A DNA stretch of 5,627 nt from JACZWZ01 sp964194935 (GTDB taxonomy: Bacteria > Actinomycetota > Acidimicrobiia > Spongiisociales > UBA11373), in the NCBI GenBank assembly GCA_964194935.1, contig CAXMOL010000199.1, forward strand, positions 1-5,627, in the 5' to 3' direction. This document shows positions 5,531-5,627 of the stretch, in pieces. Each line of letters starts with the position of its first letter. The first letter of the stretch is position 1. A model generated the notes under the pieces. That model saw only the letters and a list, made by a program, of their open reading frames with translations, did not search any database and was not told the origin of the DNA. The position numbers were made by a program, and so were the translations under genes.

Positions 5531-5562
5531 TGCGGTCGGCCGGCGTGGCCCCGGCGCCCTGT

Positions 5563-5568
5563 TACGCT
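5563..5568 (+). promoter_or_regulatory. Probable -10 box of the plus-strand basic peptide gene
   Basis: TACGCT fits TANNNT and lies eight bases before the ATG at 5577, predicting a transcript start near 5575 and an almost leaderless mRNA. No clear -35 and no Shine-Dalgarno sequence are visible. It would be divergent to the DUF192 gene. Confidence 0.45.
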
Positions 5569-5576
5569 CCCGGGCC

Positions 5577-5627
5577 ATGGCAAAGGCAAAACGTCGTCGC
5601 ATCCGCGCCCGTCGCAAGAAGGCGAAC
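5577..5627 (+). CDS. Small basic peptide, partial; possible ribosomal protein bL37
   Basis: An ATG at 5577 opens 17 codons, cut by the window end, for MAKAKRRRIRARRKKAN. Ten of the 17 residues are Lys or Arg. As I recall, actinobacterial bL37, a roughly 24-residue large-subunit protein found by cryo-EM in mycobacteria, starts with Met-Ala-Lys, has an Arg/Lys-rich middle, and ends Ala-Asn-His-Gly-Lys-Arg-Pro-Asn plus one residue. The visible part would match up to the Asn, so the next codons should read His-Gly-Lys-Arg-Pro and a stop should follow within about eight codons. A -10 box eight bases upstream supports expression as a leaderless mRNA. It could instead be the basic N-terminus of a longer protein, such as a histone-like or RNA-binding tail. 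The start call is better supported than the name. Confidence 0.5.
   Translation, partial: MAKAKRRRIRARRKKAN

Noticed and set aside
1..5627. A new defence system, CRISPR array, insertion sequence or biosynthetic cluster
   Set aside because: I found no repeats, nuclease-helicase genes, transposase or inverted repeats. Nearly all the sequence is accounted for by known housekeeping genes.

Overview
The window is a compact, GC-rich housekeeping region, most likely from an actinobacterium (Actinomycetota). The reasons are the short zinc-less type of MetRS, three GTG starts in one operon, TANNNT -10 boxes only 6 to 10 bases before several start codons (the leaderless style common in actinobacteria), a DUF192 gene and a possible bL37-type ribosomal peptide. 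A deep-branching class such as Acidimicrobiia is possible, but the sequence alone does not prove it.

Layout, read along the minus strand from high to low coordinates. A small DUF192 gene (5530-5201) overlaps the start of rsmI (5216-4398), which encodes the 16S rRNA C1402 2'-O-methyltransferase. A plus-strand abrB-type regulator gene (4137-4397) runs convergently into rsmI, and the two stop codons touch. After a 156-base divergent promoter region comes a tightly overlapped minus-strand operon: metG (from 3980), tatD, rsmA/ksgA and ispE. Each junction overlaps by 4 to 8 bases and each downstream gene starts with GTG. The last 15 bases of ispE are also the first 15 bases of a tRNA-Gln(UUG) gene (90-16). 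After the tRNA a good Shine-Dalgarno sequence points to another gene just outside the window. At the other edge a plus-strand gene for a very basic small peptide starts at 5577 and is cut by the window end.

The genes serve protein synthesis and its quality: two 16S rRNA methyltransferases acting on the decoding region (RsmI and RsmA), methionyl-tRNA charging, a glutamine tRNA, and possibly a ribosomal peptide. IspE adds isoprenoid precursor synthesis (MEP pathway), and TatD is a metal-dependent nuclease.

I see no phage, transposon, CRISPR or toxin-antitoxin element and no unknown multi-gene system. The main points of interest are the gene order and orientation, which match from memory the Bacillus subtilis yabC-abrB-metS-yabD-...-ksgA-...-ispE region including the inverted abrB, the ispE/tRNA overlap with a probable tRNA promoter inside ispE, and the possible bL37 gene at the right edge.
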